NCBI GenBank assembly: GCA_003427395.1
Contig: BFEA01000159.1
Coordinates: 2,166,492 to 2,220,562, forward strand
Length of the DNA stretch: 54,071 nucleotides
Source of the DNA: Chara braunii
Lineage: Eukaryota > Streptophyta > Charophyceae > Charales > Characeae
Reading direction: 5' to 3'
In this document: positions 1 to 10,280 of the stretch, piece by piece
Position numbering within the stretch: the stretch's first letter is position 1
Layout: every line of letters begins with the position of its first letter
Made by a program: the position numbers and the translations under genes
The notes under the pieces: generated by a model
Databases searched by the model: none
The model's input: the letters and a program-made list of their open reading frames with translations, nothing else
What the model was told of the DNA's origin: nothing

Positions 1-570
1 TTTTTTTTTTTTTTTTTTAATTTGCTCCAATCTATTCGTGGGGAGCATCACGTGCTGGGAACCGGGCCCAGCGCCCCTTATAATAGGAATACATTGATGA
101 TTGACAATTGATGAAAATTTGGGATGATTGAGGATAATTTTGGATGATTTAGGATGTCAGAGCGGGTGATTGAGGTCATGAAATAAAACTAGATGGTGAC
201 TAATCAGAAAGATTGTCTACTCAACACTGAATTACTATCCTATCCCTAATTTCCTATATCCATTCCAAACAACCAATCACAATTGAGCCCATGTTGTGCA
301 CCGATCAGGCCTCTTCCCGGTCTCACACCCCAATCTGGCTCGGTTACAGGGCAACGCTACCCACCCCAGCTCCAACCATCGTCAGGCAGATTGTAGCCGT
401 TAGTCAAGTTTGCAGATTGCCTTCCTCCCTCGACAATTTCAGACCTCTATACAAAGCCTCAAACTCCTACACAAGCAAGTTACAGGGCACTGCCCCAGCG
501 AAGGCTAGCGTCGTTCTGGCGGCAACTCAACCTGGCCATTACACAAGAAGACTCAATTAGGAAATTAGCT
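1..570 (-). repeat. Family R dispersed retroposed repeat, copy a (3' end at left)
   Basis: A T-tract (1-18) is followed by two hairpins typical of the family: GCTCC/GGAGC at 24-28/42-46 and GCTGGG/CCCAGC at 54-59/67-72. On the minus strand the unit therefore ends hairpin-hairpin-poly(A), like a LINE or SINE 3' end. Further in, GAT-rich sequence (90-180) matches 16140-16265. At 340-520 lie two degenerate copies of a GTTACAGGGC...AGCGTCGTTCTGG module also seen at 15240, 15560, 15715, 22430, 22565, 40395 and 40580. No protein is encoded. The 5' limit near 570 is approximate. Confidence 0.7.
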
Positions 571-1129
571 AATCTAGAATGCCAACTTGAAATCAAGGAT
601 CTGATAATATCAGAATCCTGATCAGTAAAACTTTCTGATGATGACATGTGACGAGTACCCTGAGAAAATCACAAAGATGATGGATAATGACGACGACGTT
701 GATGATTATTTCTCTCCACCCCTCCCCTTCTTTTATGTATTATCCTCCTCTCCCCTCATTTCCTCTTCTCCTCTTGCTGCCTCCGCTGAGCCCAACCCCA
801 CTATCAGCATGAAGTTCCTATCAGCCCCAACGAGAGAGAGAACCTCCCCATTCCCTTCTACCTTGAGGTAACCAGTTCCCCCAAAAGGTGTACCTCAAAA
901 CTAACACTCTGACCTAGTCTGCCTCCGCCAGGAGATAATGCGCCCTCATACATATCTCCCAGCCCCAGCCCAGGTCAACTCCCATAGTCTGCGTCTACTC
1001 CCTGGAGGGCAATCACCTCCCACCTTGTGTTACCCTTGCTGAGTAGCGCTTCCTTCCTTACCAACCTATCTACCAATTAGACCATAGCCTATCTGGGAGA
1101 TGAGAATATAACCACCAACACAAAGATAA
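571..1129. other. No gene seen; low-complexity repeat-like sequence
   Basis: Pyrimidine-rich stretches and scattered GATGAT runs. Phrases such as ACAGGG/GGAGGGCAA resemble family R but are too degenerate to assign. The short open frames here have no recognisable domain. Confidence 0.4.
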
Positions 1130-1222
1130 CTACTGATTGATGAAAAAATGAATAAAGAAACCTTGATGATAATGATGATGATGGTGGTGATGATGATTGA
1201 TGATGATGACTATGATTGATAT

Positions 1223-1269
<47 letters not shown>

Positions 1270-1279
1270 CAGATTGATA

Positions 1280-1348
<69 letters not shown>

Positions 1349-1350
1349 AT
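1130..1350. repeat. (GAT)n microsatellite
   Basis: Near-continuous GAT repeats, purest at 1221-1268 and 1281-1347, separated by a short AGATTGATA interruption. Degenerate GAT repeats continue to about 1620. Frames across it read as poly-Ser or poly-His and are not genes. Confidence 0.95.
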
Positions 1351-2094
1351 GAAATTGGCGAAAATAAGTAAGGAACGTCGGACTTGCGATGCCCTAATGG
1401 CATCGGTGTGGAAGATTGACAACTCACTATTGCTGTAATGAAAATAAAAGATGAGGATGATTACGATTTTATAGAGAAGTCCGGATGATGATCATGGAGA
1501 AGATAAACAGAAGATAAATAAGATGGACGACGAATTAGAGAAGCCGATGATGACTACCCCCGGTAACCAAATGAGGATTACAAAAATGACGGTGTCCTTG
1601 ATGAAAAACCTCCGCTGAAATCACAATGATGAAAAATTAAAAATTTTGATGCTCTTGATGGATAACCTGCACAAGACAAAAAACAGACGAAAGCACATAT
1701 ATAGGTTGATGATGACCTCCTAGCCGCTCTCTTGATGATACTCTCCCAGTTGCACTCAAGTAGGACCAACGTTCTCCGCACTTTGGTCTCCGCGGGGCTG
1801 ACTCCACTTTCCTCCACCGACATTGACTTTCGTCAACTCGCATGAGCTCTCCAACCTCTTTAAACGTCTTGGCTGTGGAGTACTTCATGTGAAAAACACA
1901 GGGAAAATGTTCAAACAGCAGTTGTCGCTACCATTCTCCCTTTTCCTCTGTGCCTTAGGCCAGATGCCACGTCAGTCTGTGACGTAGTAATGACCCAGCG
2001 CCTCTGGATATCGCTCGTGCGTCAAGCGCTATCCCCTATCTAATTCACAACATTACAGCACCCTCGCACCAGTGCCTCCCTCCCGTCGGCTGCC
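1351..2094. other. No gene seen
   Basis: Degenerate GAT-rich DNA to about 1630, then unique-looking sequence. Short open frames on the minus strand (1578-1888) show no domain or compositional support. Confidence 0.4.
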
Positions 2095-2330
2095 AACACC
2101 GCGCCACGTGTCAGCTAGCATCTTACTAGTCACCCCAAGCCAGCGCCTCGCCAACCGCAAGTCACCAGCGCCCCACCACTCACCTGTTGTCAGCGCCTCG
2201 CCCCCTGCCAACAGCCAGCGCCTCGCTGTCACACAGCCAGCGCCTCGCCACTCGCGAGAAGCCAGCGCCTCACAACCTGCGAGAAGCGCCACCTCCGACC
2301 AGCCAGCATCTCGCGTGCTAGCAACCAGCA
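2095..2330. repeat. Degenerate short tandem repeat, CCAGCGCCTCGCC-like unit
   Basis: CAGCGCCTCGCC, CAGCGCCTCGCT and CAGCGCCTCAC variants recur roughly every 20-40 bases. The block lies just beyond the point where the integrase of the Ty3/gypsy element is lost, so it may mark the breakpoint. Confidence 0.6.
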
Positions 2331-2410
2331 TGCCACCATCCGCATGCCGCGGCGTCCCGCCAGCCATAGCGCTAGCGCTAACGCGCGCCAGCCTCCGGGT
2401 TGGGTGGGCG

Positions 2411-2767
2411 TCAGCCTAAGGAGGAGGGACTAAGGAGTAGGGACCTAAAAAATCTATCCACGATGACATAAACGTACCGCACACCACTCTTGCTGGTGAC
2501 CAACATATCCATGAAGTCCATGGATAGTCTTTCACCAGGACTTTCCGGATTCGGAAGGGGCTTCAGAAGCCCAAGAGGAACCTGTGTATGTGGTTTGTCC
2601 CTCTGACAGACCTGACAAGTTTCCACGTACAGCTTCGCGTCTCTCATCATCCTGGGCCACCAGAACCGCTGCAACAAATTGGTTGCATTCTTCTTGAACC
2701 CAAAATGGTCGGTGGCGTCATGACACTCTCCTAAAAATAAACTGCGCAAAGACTCTTTATTAGGCAC
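2411..2767 (-). pseudogene. Ty3/gypsy integrase, N-terminal part
   Basis: The fragment carries the His2-Cys2 zinc-binding domain (two His in ECHDATDHFG, then CQVCQ) followed by the start of the DDE core: SMDFMDML holds the first catalytic Asp, and a second Asp is in VIVDRF. The remaining core, including the catalytic Glu, and the C-terminal domain are missing. The frame overlaps the RT/RNase H frame by about 35 bases, which marks a frameshift between RNase H and integrase. After VIVDRF the sequence drifts into the CCAGCGCC tandem repeat. Integrase would insert the cDNA copy; this one cannot. Confidence 0.85.
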
Positions 2768-4200
2768 CCAACCTTGTCAAGGAACAACAAGCGATTGACC
2801 AACTCAAACTCGGCAGAACTCACTTTGTCCTTCGCCGCGAGTCTGCGAATGATCTCAGACATAAATGAATCCTCGCGATAGGCTTCCACCATAGAATGAG
2901 TGACATCGTCCGCAAGCCCAAATTGAGTGATCAGCGCACCAGAGAAGTCAGACCTACGTGACAAGGCATCAACAACTTTGCTATACTCCCCCTTCAAATA
3001 CAAAGGTTCGAAGTCATACTGTTCAATGACTTCGATCCAGCGCTTTAAGGCATCAAAAAGCACAAACTGAGTTCTCATCCATTTCAGGGTCTGATGATCA
3101 GTCGTGACGATGAAGAACCTCCCAAGGAGATAATGTCTCCAATGGGTCAGTGCCTTGTAGATCGCGTAGAGCTCCTTCTCATAGGTGGACTTAGCCAACT
3201 TCTGAGAGGGCATCTTTTTGGACATGTACTCAACTGGCCTCAACTTTGGTCCCTCCTGCTGCGCAAGCATGGCGCCAATGCCATATTGGCTGGCATCCGT
3301 GGTTACTATGAACGGCTTGTCAGGATCTGAACGTTTTAAGACCTCATAATGCGTCAACGCATGCTTCAGATGTCTGAAAGCAGCCTCGCACATGTCTGTC
3401 CACTCCCACTGGGTGTCAATGCGGGTCAGGTCAGTCAGAGGGGCGGCCACTATGCTATAGTTCTTGACAAAATTACGGTTGTAGACGGTCATCCCTAAGA
3501 AAGACCTCATCTTAGTCACAGACTGAGGACACAGCCAGTCATGAATGCTGGCCACCTTCACGTCATCGGGCCTCAATCCCTCCGTGGAGATCTCATGATC
3601 CAAGTACAAGATACGGGTGCAGCCAAACTCGCACTTCTCACCGTTGATCTTGAACTTGTGCTGTCGAAGGAGACTAAGGACTTTGTCCAAGTGAGCTACA
3701 TGCTCCTCGACAGTCCTACTAAAAATAAGTATGTCATCGAGGTACACGATGATAAACTTATCCAAGTAGTCATGAAATATCCAATTCATAGCGTGCTGAA
3801 AGGTGTCAGGAGCATTGCAAAGGCCAAAAGACATCACCACAAACTTGTACAGAACGTACCTGGTCTGAAATGCGGTTTTGTGTTGATCCTCGGGCCGGAT
3901 TGCAATCTGATGGTACCCGGACTTCAGATCTATCTTACTGAAGTACCGACACCCTTGCACTCTATCTAGCAAGTCGTCGATGCGTGGTAGGGGCTCTCTG
4001 TTCTTGACAGTGATGGCATTGAGGCCCCTACAGTCAATGCACATCCTCAGTGTTCCCCCCTTCTTCGGTACGGATAGGACTGGAGATCCATAAGGGAAAA
4101 CACTTGGTCAAATCCAACCCTTTTCTATGAGTTCCTTGAGTTGCCGGTGAAGCTCATCAAGCTCACCTGGAGACATCCGATAGATCCTACCCTTTGTGAT
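2731..4200 (-). pseudogene. Ty3/gypsy reverse transcriptase and RNase H
   Basis: A 437-codon open stretch (2731-4044) holds RT motifs in order: CIDCRGLNAITVKN, FSKIDLKSGYHQI, FVVMSFGLCNAPDTFQ and the catalytic YLDDILIF. A connection domain follows, then RNase H with TTDASQYGIGAMLAQ, the Glu in TYEKELYAI and TTDHQTLKW. Upstream codons to about 4200 in the same frame still resemble the RT N-terminus (SPGELDELHRQLKELIEKG, FPYGSPVLSVPKKGG) but contain an in-frame TGA near 4108, as from CGA to TGA. Domain order and the LDD form of the active site match Ty3/gypsy. It would copy element RNA into cDNA in the virus-like particle. Nearly full domain length, but nonfunctional in context. Confidence 0.92.
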
Positions 4201-4220
4201 ACTAGACCCTGGGATAATCA

Positions 4221-4685
4221 CTATCGTGTGGACAACCTTCCTCTCAACAACCCATGTAGGCTATTCAAATAGATTAGGGTACTTGGCAACGACTCCCTCT
4301 CCGACGACATTTTCACCGGCTCACCTGCTCCAGAGATATAAACTAGATACATACCCTCCTCCGGATTTTGCTTATAATAATTATAGAATGCGGCCGCACA
4401 CATGCATCCTTGGGACTCACTCAGACTATTAGCTTTGAACTTACGTAATCTGGCGGTCCCTCCATCTTGCAAAGTGTGTTTGACCACTTTTTTGTCCCAG
4501 TCAAACTGGAGTTGTGCCACAAAGAGGTAGTATATACCTAACAAGATATCCATAGGGAGATCATCGCTCACTAGGAACGAGTTGCGATGTCTCAGTTCCC
4601 CTCCTGCATACGGGAAACAACACTCAACATCCTGGAGGTAGTTGTTGACTACCATGCACCGTTTGTTGGAACAGGTCGACTCCAC
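4221..4685 (-). pseudogene. Ty3/gypsy protease C-terminal half and linker to RT
   Basis: About 155 codons. SFLVSDDLPMDILLGIYYL resembles the second half of retropepsin-like proteases, where a hydrophobic D-(I/V)-ILG-hD(W/Y)L segment follows the flap. The rest is the poorly conserved protease-RT linker. It is separated from the active-site half at 4689 by a frame break within a few bases. No independent function is expected; the fragment belongs to the gag-pol polyprotein. Confidence 0.65.
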
Positions 4686-4688
4686 AGG

Positions 4689-5045
4689 TCAACTCAGGCG
4701 CTTCACTTGCCTTTGTAAGCGTAGTCTCTCAACGCACGCACGACTAATGAAGTTCCTAGTTGAGCAAGTGTCATAATAGGCCCCGGCCTTGCGGCCGCCA
4801 ATGACTACCTCGCTGACGAACATCTCTCCCTTAGGGGCTTTGGCCATTGCCGTCCAAGAAGCTAGTAGGTCTGATCTAGACCACGCCTCCTCTAACTCCT
4901 CTAAGGATTCAAACACATTCATCGAACAGAGGCTCGATGAGTTAGAATGCGTTTGCGAAACGATGATGAAGTATGTAGCTTGGGCCATCTCTCGAGATGG
5001 TGAGGGTGTGTCCACGACCTTGACCCTAGCAGGAACAACTACCAT
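4689..5045 (-). pseudogene. Ty3/gypsy aspartic protease, active-site half
   Basis: The C-terminal part reads GAYYDTCSTRNFISRACVERL. This aligns with the retropepsin motif D-(S/T)-G-A-(S/T)-x-N-(F/Y)-I-S, but the invariant Gly after D-S/T is Cys here and the next residue is Ser. If the base calls are right, the loop that shapes the catalytic site is damaged. The N-terminal 80 residues are spacer between nucleocapsid and protease. It would cleave the Gag-Pol polyprotein. The frame is broken on both sides (5046 and 4688). Confidence 0.7.
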
Positions 5046-5047
5046 TC

Positions 5048-5245
5048 CTACTGGCCCGACGCGTTTCTCGGAGCAGTGCCAGAACTGTTGGCCACATTGC
5101 TACAAACGGGAGCAGAGGATCCCAACGCCTGCCCCATCGTAGGCGGGATCTTCTTGGTCATCTTCCTATTACGACACTTGAATTGGTTATGACCATATTG
5201 GCCACAACGAATGCAAGCTTGTCGAGCGTACCGGTCTCTCCACAC
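5048..5245 (-). pseudogene. Gag nucleocapsid zinc knuckle
   Basis: A short frame with one CCHC knuckle, CIRCGQYGHNQFKC, matching C-x2-C-x4-H-x4-C. A basic segment (RNRKMTKK) follows, as usual for RNA-binding nucleocapsid. It lies between the gag capsid region and protease, as expected for gypsy elements. Frameshifts isolate it from both neighbours. Confidence 0.85.
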
Positions 5246-5305
5246 GTCCTCGCTAAGACCCGCTTTCTCCCATGGAGGAGCATTGGGGTCAACTTGACTC
5301 CTAGA

Positions 5306-6340
5306 TTAGGAACCTCCACAACATCGACCGGTCGCCTTACCTTTCTGGCCTACGATAGCGACTACTCCACCCCCTGAAGCTTCTACGCTGCCCGCCTCTG
5401 AACCTACTCCCGCCTGGAACTTGTCATATAACTCGATGGTGGAACCATCGTTGTCGACGAACAAAATAGCGCCTTTCGCATTCCAGTTAGGAGGCAGTGT
5501 TTTTTTCCTACCATTCGTCGTGAGTGTTTGACCATGCCCTATCTTTGCTTCCAAGTCCAGGGCCTTGTTGCTAAACGACGGGAAATTGTGCATGTTGATG
5601 TTGGCCTCACCTGCCAATTGATTCCTGAGAGGCATAGGAAAGCATCTCAGGTAGGAGGTGAGTAAAACCTGGGGGTCAGAGCGAGCCCCATGGACACAGA
5701 TCAGACGCTCTACAACGTCAGTGGTCTCTCTCACTGAATTAAACTGCCTCATGCGCAGTGTCAGGATCGCATCAGTAGCCTTTTGGGCCTCCTGCGGATC
5801 ATGCCACCTGTCTTCCACCAACTTGAGGAAGTCATCCAATTTTTGGGTGACCGCCCAAGCGCGAAAGTCATGACCGTACCCCAAGGCATGGAGCTGCACT
5901 AAACCACTCAACCATCGTGTTGCACTCCCCTCTAGATAGAAGGCAGCTACAAACACTTCCTCGTGTGGCAAGGTAAGTTTACACTTGACGTAGACCGGCA
6001 CTGCCCTCAACCAAGTGTCAAGGTCTTCGCCCCTCTTATCCCCTGTAAAGGGTTTAGGACCGGTGATGGTCGTCTTTGGAACCCACCGACTTTGTCCCCG
6101 TACCTGCACCGTTCCGGACTGTGGACCCTGTGGTGCAGGCTGCTGCACTATGGGCTGGGGCTGTGAACCATGCGGTTGTGCAGGTTGCCCGCTTACGGCA
6201 ACCTGAGACGGAGGTTGGGAGAACACTGTCTGTACAAGAACCTGCAAACTAAGACTTGTTGAGAACCCTCCTGCTAAAGGCATACCCAGGGAGACAGGTT
6301 GAACCGATGATGGAGCGGTATATGGGGATACCCCAGTCAC
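5306..6340 (-). pseudogene. Ty3/gypsy Gag capsid region
   Basis: 344 codons. A Gln/Pro-rich N-terminus (about residues 1-80) is followed by a retrotransposon gag domain: PKPFTGDKRGEDLDTWL, AAFYLEGSATRWLSGL and LTSYLRCFPMPLRNQL are the usual landmarks. This domain builds the virus-like particle. The zinc knuckle follows after a frame break. The start at 6340 is simply the first ATG of the open stretch; Gag continues upstream in the 6374-6613 and 6606-7019 frames. Confidence 0.85.
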
Positions 6341-6373
6341 CGATGGGACAAAAGGAGGAGGATGTACAACGGG

Positions 6374-7019
6374 TCAGACACTAGGCCCGGACAGTGATGG
6401 TACCACCTGCGCTCGCCCGAACAACACGGCCAGACTCTGTTGGATGTCTCGTAAGATCGTCGTCTCTTGATCTTGCATCTCTACTACTCCTAGCAAGACC
6501 GACGTCAGGGTCCTCACTTCATCTTTCAACTGCGTCGGGTCCACCTCCTCTAACTCGCTAATGTCCACTTGTCGGCGTTGTAGCCGCTGCAACCTGACTC
6601 TTCTTCTAATCATTCTTTTTTTTTTCTGCCTTAATCTCCTCTAAAGCCTTTTGTAGTTGTGCCTCGTGATCAGCAGCTCGCTGTATGGCGACCTCCTCGG
6701 GAGTCAACATTAATGGTTGGCTTGCCATTACGCCAGTGAACTGACTTAAGGTCTGCGCGACCGTTGACCCTACGCATCCTGAACTACTAGCCTGGGAACT
6801 CTCTTGCGCAGAAGTTGCCATGGCTGTTGAAGTTGCGGCTTCGCTTACGAATGCCCTGCTGGCCTCTGCTGCCCTAGTTCTCCTCTGCTGTTGCTGCCTC
6901 TCCCTAAGCGGGCGGAACATAAATTTGTCATCCTCTGGTCCTAAGGCCAAGTGGGTTATGGGACGTCTAGCCGATCGAAAGATCCGGTCATCCTCACTAG
7001 TGATATCCCTATCGCTCAT
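6374..7019 (-). pseudogene. Ty3/gypsy Gag N-terminal region (two frames)
   Basis: 6606-7019 starts MSDRDITSEDD and ends in a Lys/Glu-rich segment (ALEEIKAEKKK) likely to be coiled coil. 6374-6613 continues in another frame with basic sequence (MIRRRVRLQRLQRRQV) and acidic heptad-like sequence. An A/T homopolymer at 6616-6625 lies at the junction and probably caused the frameshift. N-terminal coiled-coil sequence ahead of the capsid domain is common in gypsy Gag. Function is inferred only from position. Confidence 0.6.
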
Positions 7020-7083
7020 AAGCTACAGAACTGCGCATCGTCTGCACTAGGACACTCAATCGATGCCTACCGCAGCGACATGT

Positions 7084-7127
7084 ACAGACCGATTATTAGT
7101 AAAATAAAAGTAATAATCGGTGTCTGT
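7084..7127. repeat. Small inverted repeat in Ty3 leader
   Basis: ACAGACCGATTATTA (7084-7098) and TAATAATCGGTGTCTGT (7111-7127) are inverted copies with one small interruption, around an A/T-rich loop. It could be a very small MITE or a leader RNA hairpin. Confidence 0.6.
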
Positions 7128-7192
7128 TTTAGAGAATGTACATTTGGGTCCAACAGGTAAGTTCAGATTGCTACAAAGAAAAACTATTTTAC

Positions 7193-7288
7193 TTTGACTA
7201 GTCCGCAAACAGAAGCACAAGGAACAGAAAACAGTTCTAACTAATGTTGTTTGTCAGATGTTAATGGTTGTATATCTAACTAGTCAAA
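7193..7288. mobile_element. Small inverted-repeat element (MITE-like)
   Basis: TTTGACTAGT (7193-7202) and ACTAGTCAAA (7279-7288) are perfect inverted ends of a 96-bp A/T-rich unit, and the flanking T/A-rich bases extend the symmetry. No target duplication was identified. Confidence 0.5.
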
Positions 7289-8294
7289 ATAAAAAATGGA
7301 ATCGTTTGTTGGGTCTGTTTGCATAATGGGATCTTGGCCGAACTTATCACCTGGAATCTACCTCTCCCTCAGTTCTTCTTGAATGTCTCTTGTCGCCAAT
7401 GCCCCTGAGCCATCCAGATAGCGTGTGTGTCTAAAGATGTGCACACGGCCCACCCCTGTGCCTCGAGTCCTGTTGAGCTGGCCAACCCTGCACAGTTTTT
7501 ATCCTCGCGTGCAGCGAGCCTTACACCAACCGATTGGCTGATCAGGAGGCGTTTATATGGACGGCCCCCGGCGTACTCAGGAATTCTTTAACGTCGCAGA
7601 CAGGATGACGATCACAGCCAATGGAAGGTACCCCGCCGGTGCTTATTTATAAACGCCAGGTCTTGTCTGTCCCATAGGGCTGGCCTGCCCTTTAAAACCC
7701 CCCTACAACGCAGCGAGCAGACAAAGGACAAAGCAGCAAAGCATGCGTGCTCTACTCCCGATGGGTTGGCATGGTGACCGTGACCCAGTGCTTCGTCCAG
7801 GGCCCTTCAGATAGCACCGCCCTCTCCGTCCAGATGCTCCACGTGAAGATTGACGACTCTCAAGGTTGAGCGCACACGACTCCTCACATGAGAGGACTCT
7901 CAAGACAGAACACACATCCTCACAGCAAGAAGTGTCGAAGAGGGTACTAGATGAGGTGAGATGCAACGTACCTCAAAATAGCTGCCCCCAACCACAAATA
8001 TTCTCACCAGATGACCCGATGTTGATTGTGATGACCAATCGCTGCTTCGACACAACCAGCATTGCACAACTGTTCCACCTCAGCATCAATCACACACCGG
8101 ATAGTTCTCATCACACTGCGAACACCCAATAATCACCGCTTAGCCTTCCTGGCGAACTCCTCTCCACCTGGGTCACCTACTTATCTCCGCCCTCCTCACT
8201 GTACACGTCCCACGGCACGGTCGCTCACCGTACACACCGCGTGCATGTACAGCATTAGGCAGAAATAAGCACCAGATTAGCACGCCGAACCACA

Positions 8295-8306
8295 GCTCCG
8301 ATACCA
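8295..8306 (-). promoter_or_regulatory. Candidate primer-binding site (initiator tRNA-Met)
   Basis: The minus strand reads TGGTATCGGAGC, matching the start of the usual plant LTR-retrotransposon PBS TGGTATCAGAGC at 11 of 12 positions. It follows TTGCA and a 3-base spacer, so an LTR ending in CA at about 8310 is plausible. The strand agrees with the Ty3/gypsy genes at 2411-7019. Confidence 0.6.
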
Positions 8307-8310
8307 AATT

Positions 8311-9029
8311 GCAAGGAAGATGAGCAATAGGGAACTTCAGCAATCAAACAGCATCATACACATGAGAGCAGATAGTCGTGACCTCGAACCAAAAGCAGAA
8401 TTGCATCACGAGTTTCACCAAATAAGAGCACACCGAAAGCTCATAATTGACAATGCTGGAATAGTCTCATCATCATCAATCGAAGAACCAATGTTGATAT
8501 CCTATCTGGCGCTCGACACCCAGACTACGAATGGCAGATCCTATCTAGCCTAGACTACAATGCGCTGATGACGTCAACAGCTTCCCAAGTAAGAGCAGAC
8601 CTCGGCCAATGCTGCGCGCGTCAAGCACCAGGTATGTCCCTCGTATCACTCACAACCTCGCTCCCCAACTCACAGAGGCCACTAGCACCCAAGGACCACC
8701 ATGCGCCCCATCCAGCATACAGCAGCGCATCTCGGCTATGGCTGCCTGCTCCTTCCAGCTCGCCCGTGAGCGCATGAGCCTGGCAGGCGATAGCGCAGCA
8801 GCGCTTGTGCACAAAGCAGCCAGTGCCCGAATGTTCAATGCGTGGGCAGGCCCTTCCCTATATCGAAGTGGCCTGCTGCTGCATGCTGTGCTGCAGTACT
8901 GGGCCCCGGCCCAGAAGCTTCTGGTAGGTCTGTCGAGCCTGCCTTCACTCAGGGCGGCCAACCTGTTGTAAATAGGCCCTGTAAGGCAAATCGAGGGTTT
9001 GTGCCTCGCAAAGGGCTGCATTCGATATG
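8311..9029 (-). other. Candidate 5' LTR region, no gene
   Basis: If 8295-8306 is the PBS, the 5' LTR lies here. I could not find the outer TG end or a matching second LTR. Open frames at 8568-9039 overlap on both strands and have no domain. Confidence 0.3.
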
Positions 9030-9400
9030 TTTTCTGTAGGGGTAAGGGTTGTGCTGGTGAGGAGCTGAGTTGTTATAGAAATTTCCCCTTTTTTTAATTA
9101 AAAAAAAAAAAATCCCCTTTAAACCACCAGTACTTGGCCCAGCTATAGGTCGGGGAAAAAAAAAAAGAGTAGAAACATTTCTAGTTGGATGAATTTGGGC
9201 GCTCCTGTAGTGGACCGTACGTTTCCTAAAATTGTGGCTTGTTCGGGCACGGCTTTAGAAAGTACTGGTGGTTAAAGTTATTTGTTTGAACTTTGAAATT
9301 GGAGAGATTCTTTCGTGGGGGCAAGGTTCAGCCTGAGGGTGAGTGCACGAGACCAGGGGCGAGGTCCCACTAGCAACAGGATAGGATAGAAACGAGTCTG
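9030..9400 (+). repeat. Dispersed repeat X, copy 1 (interrupted by a MITE)
   Basis: TAAGGGTTGTGCTGG ... GAGTTGTTATAGAA ... TTCGTGGGGGCAAGG matches 11468-11600 in the same order. Copy 1 carries the extra 9123-9271 element. No coding potential. Confidence 0.6.
9123..9271. mobile_element. TTAA-flanked MITE, 149 bp
   Basis: Ends ACCACCAGTACTT and AAGTACTGGTGGT are perfect 13-bp inverted repeats and are directly flanked by TTAA (9119-9122 and 9272-9275). The same termini occur at 14770-14970. TTAA target duplication is typical of piggyBac-type transposition; no transposase is present. Confidence 0.8.
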
Positions 9401-10056
9401 TGGGGCAGTTGAGTGACCCAAATCCTGCCGTGCACTACTCGTGATCCCACGGTCAGTATTTTACATGTTTTTCCCGAAAAAGTAAGGAGATCTTTGTTCC
9501 CCTCCTCCTCTCCTTAACACTGGGCATGTCCGTGCAAAGAAAGCTTCCCGCCAGAATCTTTTCAATTGGTTGGGGGTGTGGCCCACCCAAATAGAGGTGG
9601 GTTCGGCCATAGGCCCACTGGATAGAAGATTTTCAGCATTTTACTCTCTGTTGAGGGGCAATTATCTCATTGAGTGGAGCCCTCCTTCAACCACGGAGTC
9701 TATGGAGGGTGTCAGGATCACTGCTGATAGAAGTCGAGTTTATTCCAGAAAATGTGGCGGTTACTTTGTTCACTGTTGTTGCAACCACCACCATCAGATC
9801 ATTTGTGATCTGATGGCTGGGAAGCACTCTGCCATGATTTCCAGTTAGAGGTCTCTGTTTCTTTTTTTTTCTTTTGCCTTTTCCTGTTTCTTTCAGCCCG
9901 GAAATTCATAACGAACCTGTCAGCCCGCTGCCACTCAATGTCACACTGGATCGGCCACACTCCTATCCTACTGCTAATGGGACCTCGCCCCAGGAAGCTC
10001 CAGCACCTGCTTTTTGCAGTGCATTAAATTTTGTACTAAACACTGCAAACAGCGAT
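9401..10056. other. No gene seen
   Basis: Unassigned sequence. TTTGCAGTG and CACTGCAAA at about 10014 and 10041 form a small inverted repeat. The 92-codon frame at 9570-9848 has no recognisable domain. Confidence 0.4.
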
Positions 10057-10280
10057 TTCGTTAAAATGGACATATGTTATTTTTTTAACGACTTAGAAAT
10101 CTCATATTTTGGCCCAAATTCATGAAATTGAGGGTGCAGCGTTCTAAAAACGCCCTACCAGATACATGGAGGGGGTAGGGCGTTTTTTTCAGAACGATGT
10201 ACCCTCAATTTCATTGATTTCGGGCCAAAATATGAGACTTCAATTTCGTTCAAAAAATAACATCTGTCCATTTTAACGAA
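10057..10280. mobile_element. Foldback (long inverted-repeat) element, 224 bp
   Basis: The unit starts TTCGTTAAAATGGACA and ends with its exact inverse. Arms of about 100 bp are inverted copies almost to the centre, where AAACGCCCTACC and GGTAGGGCGTTT face each other across a short loop. A half copy lies at 11351-11443. Noncoding, a folded MITE. Confidence 0.85.

Larger units (their letters stand above)
2411..8310 (-). mobile_element. Decayed Ty3/gypsy LTR retrotransposon
   Basis: Reading right to left, the order is gag, CCHC zinc knuckle, aspartic protease, reverse transcriptase, RNase H, integrase, which is the Ty3/gypsy order. A candidate primer-binding site lies at 8295-8306, 1.3 kb upstream of gag. 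The reading frame is broken many times (boundaries near 6610, 6340-6374, 5306-5245, 4689 and 2760). The integrase is cut after the first part of its catalytic core, and no 3' LTR is recognisable to the left, so the element is truncated and cannot be autonomous. Domain identity is established family knowledge applied to visible motifs; element boundaries are inferred. Confidence 0.85.

Noticed and set aside
1210-1422. Ser- and His-rich frame
   Set aside because: Translation of the (GAT)n microsatellite.
7640-7660. TATA-like TTATTTATAAACG as an LTR promoter
   Set aside because: It lies downstream of the candidate PBS in minus-strand sense, so it cannot be in that LTR; too short to stand alone.
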